Positions 58,509 through 64,000 of a stretch of DNA of 64,000 nt are shown one piece after another. Made by a program: the position numbers and the translations under genes. The first letter of the stretch is position 1; each line of letters opens with the position of its first letter. The notes beneath the pieces are model-generated. The model saw only the letters and a program-made list of their open reading frames with translations. It ran no database searches and was not told where the DNA came from. Source of the stretch: Eutypella sp. D-1 (taxonomy: Eukaryota > Ascomycota > Sordariomycetes > Xylariales > Diatrypaceae); contig JAJTTP010000006.1 in assembly GCA_023313575.1 (NCBI GenBank), forward strand, positions 496,001 to 560,000, written 5' to 3'.

Positions 58509-60602
58509 ATTATGCCGATTAGCACTCGCGTCATCGCCCCCGGCGGCTATATTATAACCTGCGCCACACATACACAAACACACACACACACATTACGAAG
58601 AACGGGAATATTTCCCTACATCACGACATAACTAGACATTGCATAGCGTCGGACGGCCGGCGTTTTCGGGGAAATTTGTTTCCCTTCAAATCAGAGATCA
58701 GGAGGGAGTGATCGATCCTCCTCCCGGCGTATGACCTACAAGGGATTGGATGTTCCGGGGTTGACCTTTTCTCGCATATTACTTCGCAGATACAGAGGAA
58801 TTAGGTCCCAGATGTACGAGGGCGGGCAAGCCGACGGCGACCTGATAAGTTGGAGTTACCGGTGAAACCGCTTTGGCACGGCAGGTCATAGTCCCATCCC
58901 GTAGTTGGGCAGCAGTGAATAACACCCATTATCTATGATCCTATTCGTGAATCTAACCCTCGGTCTCGGCTCCCCCTTCCCCTGACCTGTAGATCACGTA
59001 TACCTTCCCGAATTCCGCGTTATATGATGGGATGGGGGTTACCTTGAGCAAGCAGATAGTAGATTGATAAGGTGTGATAACTGTGAATCCTACATAGCAT
59101 CAACTAGATATACATTTACCCCCATGTTCATATGGTGTCGAGTCTGTGCCGCAACTCAGGTAGAAAATAGGCATATATATATATGTTTGCACTAGAACCC
59201 TAACCAAGTACTCGAGCCTTTTGGCTACCTACTACGTACCAGGTACCTACCTGTACTCTATCTTCATGCGGGCGAAACGCCCTTTCTGGGCATTATCGAT
59301 CAAATTTAGCCACATGCCCTACAGTATCGAATCTCTAATGTTCCATAGCTCTCCATATGTCATATCTCGCTACAGAGGGAAAGATGTTGTTGTGCTAAGA
59401 TACCCTAGGTAGGTAGGCTGTTTACGATGTTGAGATGATTGTGTAGTTACACGACCAGGTCGAGTACCTAGGTACTTCGTATACTGTATACTTCTTTAAG
59501 TACATACCTAGGTATGTACGGAAGAAGTTTGTTTTTGTATCGCTTGGGTTTGCCCTCATAACTACAGTCGAAGGCAACTCAACATGAAGGCCTTTTTTTT
59601 TTTTGGTTGCTCGAGGTCCCAGGGTCGTAGTTGCCCCAAATCTTTTAACATATATAAGCAGGCGCTCGCTCCTGTCTTATGGATAGATATCTTACTAACA
59701 ACCCTGGAACTTGGGAGCGGCAAAGCGGCGACACGGCAATGAGTGGGGCGGGGCACAAGTTGATATAAACACCCCGGGCGCGTGCGTTAGCTCCGGGTTT
59801 TCCCTCTCTTGCCTTTCTAATAAGCGGGCACAATGGAGGTGGGCGGGCGGCGGCAGCGGCAAGCCAGCGGACGAGGCTAAAAATGGGTTGGCTACCTTAC
59901 CTAATGACGGTTATACAGTACCGACAAGCAGGAGCGAGCGAGCGGGCGGGCAGACGAGGCAGAGCGGCCTTTCCTTGCATCTACCTAGGTATCTATCTAT
60001 CTATCTTATCCATGGATTGCAGTTGGTTGCGTGCATGTTGTAACCAGTCATAACCTCCCATATCAAGAAGTATCTATAGTAGGCTAGAGAGTTCTACATA
60101 CCATACCTGAGGTAGAGCTAGGTGGTACATACCTACCTAGGTAGACTTATTTACCTACCTCTTACCTTCGCCTACGTTTTTCTTCTTCTTCCTGGTTGCA
60201 GGTATCCTGGATACCTATGTGTTATGTTCACAAACGCGCTCCAAGTTTATTGCTAATGCCTGATGAGTGATGATTACGGCCTGAGAGGGAAAGTAACCTT
60301 TCTGGTTACCAAGGACGGGACGCGACGAGATTGACGAAGTTCTAAGCTCCATACCTATGTACAGACAGGGAGGGGCTTTTTATCTCGAGATAGCCCAGCA
60401 CTGTTATCCCACCTGCCCGCCAACCCTCCTGCCAACCCTCTTGGATCCATCCACAGATTTGTTTATTTTATTTTATTTTATCTTTTGACGATACCCGATC
60501 CTTCTAGATACCATAACATCTTTCCTACTTGGACCCCTGGACATTCCCAATTACACCTTTCCCCACGCCATACTGTCGTCCAGCACAACCCCCACCACGA
60601 GA
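58509..60602. other. Intergenic region rich in CCTAGG palindromes
   Basis: 2.1 kb. TACCTAGGTA cores occur at 59465-59474, 59505-59514, 59982-59991 and 60134-60143, the densest group in the window. A TATATATATA run lies near 59173 and TTTTATTTTATTTTAT lies about 120 bp before the next start codon. No gene or RNA was seen. Confidence 0.6.
59500..59519. repeat. 20-bp perfect palindrome around CCTAGG
   Basis: GTACATACCTAGGTATGTAC is identical to its reverse complement. A second palindrome of 14 bp with the same core lies 23 bp to the left (59463-59476). Confidence 0.95.
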
Positions 60603-63600
60603 ATGACCATCAACACGATAGCGCCGTCGGAAGACGATATCTCCCTCTTCTGCGACATCGCTACCGGTTTGTCAAGGGCCGAAGCTATAAAGCGGCTCCA
60701 GGTCAGTAAATTATTTAAGGCAATCTAGCTTTCCACTCCATGATCTCCCTTTCTAGTTACTTGGGTATATCAGGTGCTAATTTCTACCCCTCGCATTCCT
60801 CTTTCTACCAACAGGCCAACAACAACAATCTCCAACAAGCAACCGAGGAGTACTTCGAGAATCCCGACAGCACCAAAGTACATCCCACCCCTTCCTTCCC
60901 ACGATCCTATATACGGTCCTACCTAGTCAGCCATGAGCTATGCCCGAATCGCGGCAACTGACCTGTATCGCAGTATCAATGGGACGAGTCGTTATTTACT
61001 GGGGATCGTGAGGGCAACAATGCAGGCGTCAGTATGTTTGTCCCTGATCACATATGCACCAAATATACACCCATTTTGGTTGGCTGGTTGGTGGGAGTGG
61101 GTGCATAGTAGTTTGCTACTCTTAAGTGCTAATATGGTCGACCCTCCCCTCCCCCCTCTATCGCACCAGGTTTCAACATCCAGGGCCCCGATGGTCTACC
61201 CACGAGTTATCATAGTAGCACCGCCCCGACCCGTCCTCCCTCAAGAACGAATAATCGGTCCCCGCTGGGTAGGTTGACAGACTGGACTGCGCAGGAAGCA
61301 GCAGGTACTACTCCTCCTCCCCAGATGTCTCAATGCTAATTATTGCATGGTAGTCGAGGGTGCTCCGGCAAATTCTACCGAGGAAGATGCCGCCCTCCAG
61401 CGTGCGCTTGCTGAATCTGCCGCCGAGTCCGGGATCCCTCAAGAGACCGGCGTTGTCGATTTCGATTCGAACGTGAAATATTTCGGTCCCGCAAACCGCT
61501 CTGAGTATGACTCTGCCCAGTGGGCCATGGTACCGACAAAAGCTTCAACCGAGGCCACATCTTCGGATCCTAAACCGAGCAGCCGGAAACGGCAACCAGG
61601 AACGCCCGCGTTTCTTCGGCAGTTGAATGATTGCCGTTTGGGGTCGTTGCTGACCATATATCACAACATACCCCTTGTGAGAAACATCCTCCTGCGCTAT
61701 CCAAGTTCTACTCGTACATACGGGCATAATTCGGAATGGTGGAAGGGTCAACAAATATTGAAACCCGAGATTTTGACGGCTATGGCGAGAGGAGAGGTTG
61801 TACCAGATGACGATACGCACCCTGCCTTCGGCGAAGAACTTCACCGTCTCATGGCGTTCCTTGATAACACAGAGCGTAGTTACGGCACGGTAGATGCTCT
61901 GACCGAAACAACCGCGATCGACCCAAGCGGAGGTCAGAACACTTGGGGGATGGATTATGATAACCGGTTTATTGACCATTTGATCGAGGAGAACAAGTCC
62001 ACCCCGGAATTCGACGTCACGCCCATGATTAGCATAGGGGCAATTGTTCCTTCCGCCTCATCTTCAACTAATGATTCTTTCGACGACGGCGATTCTTATG
62101 AGAATGAACAGAGCCCTGTGAACTTCGCCTTGTTGGACGTCACACTAAGTCAAGACCAATGGACCTGGGTCAAAACGCTGTACGATGCACTAGATGAATT
62201 ACTATGGACGAAAGCTATCGCAACAGACGAGGAAGCACCGGACCACACCGATACTGCAATGTTAGTAAGGCCCGCAGAAGTGATCACGATACGCTTCAGT
62301 GGAGCTGGCCTACAGAAACCTTGCGATATACCTGCAACTTTCTACGCCGACAGATACATGGAAAGCCGCCAGGAATTAGCCCGTCATTTCCAGAGTCAAA
62401 TCCATAACATCAGGAGGAATGGCCTCCAACGATTGTCCAAATGGGAGGAACACCGAGTCATGTGCAGGGGCGAGCCAGGTTGCTCCAAGTACGTGTGGCT
62501 CGGCCACCCACACGACGTCCGGTCCTGTCGTAAGAAGATCGTGGATACGTTCGAGGAACTTGTCAAACGCCAGAGGCGAAACGCGCAGTGGCGGTACTAC
62601 GAAGAGCGTTGGGCCAAGGGCATCCCTTACAGCATGAACGATCTTCGGTTAATCTCGACATGGACCGGCCCGTACGAACTGACTGCGGAGGAACAAGCGA
62701 AACATGATAAGTGGGAGCGCGCCATCCAGATCGCCAAAGATGATCTCGAGCGGTTAGACAGGGAGCTTGCGAGTGAGTTGTGATAAGAATGCTAGTCAGA
62801 GGCAATATGCGTACTAATCACAAGTTCAGTTTGTGCGGAGAAGAGGAAAGAATTTCAACATATGTTGGACGTAGTCGGCAAACGATTAACGTGCCAGGAG
62901 CATGAAGCCGACGACGAACTCTTTGTGTATCGGTCGAACCCGGAAAAATACCACCCAGAGTACTGGAACCCCACGCAGAAGTATTCGCTCCGCGGTGTTT
63001 CATTAAGCAAGGAATCAGCCTACGTCTGCACCCGAGAAGCGAATTTGATCGATATGGGCGAAGAACACAATACGAGGGATCAATGGTGGAGAATCGAGAC
63101 CCCTTCCGACCCTTCGTCACCACCGAAGGTAGAGGTAAGATATAGCCTTTGGCGTGCGATCCTACGAGCGAGATGCTAAATTTAACCTTAGAAAGTATCG
63201 CTCGATGACGCGCTCCAAGCTGCCGGGACTGGGTCTAAGTGGCCAATATTGGTGTACGCTACGGAGAAAGCCGTGGAGACGACCCCTACGCCGCTCCCGG
63301 ATTATTTACGCGTGAGTAGCAAATCTCGACTTTCCGATCGCACTTCATTAATATTACCGCCGCAGATGTTTGTTAAGGCCGACAACCGATCGTTCCAGCA
63401 GGAGCTCACGCAAGAACAAAATCAAGAGCAGCAGCAGCCACAGCCACCACTGGAAGAGTTATCTGGCTCGGTGTCCGCGCCAATCACCTCGGACACGCTC
63501 TCGCGCATCCCTTCGTCGTCCCCGACCAAGCGCAAACACAGCCCGGGGTCATCGGTGGCTACCAACGGCAGTCTGCGCGACGACCTGACCGACGTGAACT

Positions 63601-64000
63601 TGACGTTCCCGGATGATGATAACTATCACGGCGGAGGAGGCGGTGTTGGCTTCGATGGCAGGCGCGACAGCAGCGAGGATGCGCAGCCGATGGCGACGCA
63701 CCAGGAGTTCACCACCCACCACCACGAAAGCGACAGTCCCCGGTCTACCAAGCTGGGGGGTCTCGTCGAGTCCCTGGCTAACTTCCAAACCAACGACGCG
63801 ATCGGAGCCGCCTCCTCGTCGCCGGGGCCGGTAAAAACGCCCGAGATGCAGGAGCGCGCGCGCGACGCCGGTCCCGCGCGGCTGTTCAACAGCGGCACTA
63901 GCGGCGGCGGCACGACGCTCCCCAACGAAGAGATTGGCGGTGGCAGCAGTGGGACGACCGTCGACATGATGGATATGGATATTGACGTGGATATGGACGC
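60603..64000 (+). CDS. UBA/UIM/USP-like protein, probable pseudo-deubiquitinase (partial, runs off right edge)
   Basis: Eight exons seen so far: 60603-60701, 60815-60877, 60974-61031, 61170-61304, 61354-62772, 62830-63134, 63192-63311 and 63366 to the edge, about 944 residues. Donors include the less usual GTACAT and GTACTA; all joins keep frame. Residues 9-53 look like a UBA-type helix bundle (DISLFCDIATGLSRAEAIKRL). Residues 127-143 are a UIM (STEEDAALQRALAESAA). From about 205 a USP-like domain starts: LNDCRLGSLLTIYHNIP aligns with the USP Cys box and keeps Cys212. The matching His box (YSLRGVSLSKESAYVCTRE, about 643-661) has Thr or Arg where GHY is expected. The order UBA-UIM-USP is that of USP25/USP28. 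The C-terminus is disordered, with Gln, Gly and Asp-Met runs. It probably binds ubiquitin without cleaving it; this is inferred. Confidence 0.8.

Overview
The window is nuclear DNA of a filamentous ascomycete (Pezizomycotina, most likely a Sordariomycete). Genes have short GT-AG introns (about 50-370 nt), exons are GC-rich, and intergenic DNA is AT-richer and long, with polypurine leaders. The recognisable proteins are fungal types: a Pet127 mitochondrial RNA exonuclease, a GT15 mannosyltransferase, Med19/Rox3, Cdc34, a fungal WDR83/MORG1, a fungal GCP5-like protein, and several proteins with long low-complexity tails. No bacterial, viral or intact transposon gene was seen.

Layout from left to right: a gene-poor 4.6 kb; a 1302-residue SAM methyltransferase (4602-8510, +); a four-exon LYR-motif protein of the ETFRF1/LYRM5 type (9323-10327, -), rebuilt here from its splice sites, in divergent orientation to a mitochondrial hot-dog thioesterase (11025-12485, +); an Aur1-type PAP2 membrane protein (15170-16710, +) convergent with Pet127 (17712-21953, -); Pet127 divergent from WDR83 (22830-24078, +), which converges on a Ktr4-like mannosyltransferase (24637-26064, -); that gene divergent from a gamma-tubulin complex protein (27521-30305, +); then guanylate kinase (31005-32005, +). 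From 32 to 42 kb the DNA is gene-poor, with one small Ser/Arg-rich protein and one doubtful orphan frame. From 42.4 to 51.4 kb four minus-strand genes follow: an Asn-rich protein, a VWA protein, a RING-H2 protein and an alpha/beta hydrolase. Med19 (-) and Cdc34 (+) are divergent across 3.4 kb. The right edge holds a UBA/UIM/USP-like protein cut by the window.

Functional themes are inferred. Several products probably act in mitochondria (ETFRF1-like, thioesterase, Pet127, possibly a leader isoform of guanylate kinase). Ubiquitin signalling is represented by Cdc34, the RING-H2 protein and the USP-like protein. No biosynthetic cluster or defence island is visible.

The most notable observations are: (1) the right-edge protein has the UBA-UIM-USP order of USP25/28 and keeps the Cys box, but appears to have lost the catalytic His, so it is probably a pseudo-deubiquitinase; (2) the 10-bp palindrome TACCTAGGTA occurs at least 12 times, always between genes, sometimes grown to 18-20 bp; (3) the ETFRF1-like gene contains a 13-nt micro-exon and shares a 697-bp promoter with the thioesterase gene; (4) guanylate kinase has an in-frame, acid-free, 79-residue leader that suggests dual targeting. 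All splice models were made by eye from consensus sites, reading-frame continuity and family resemblance.
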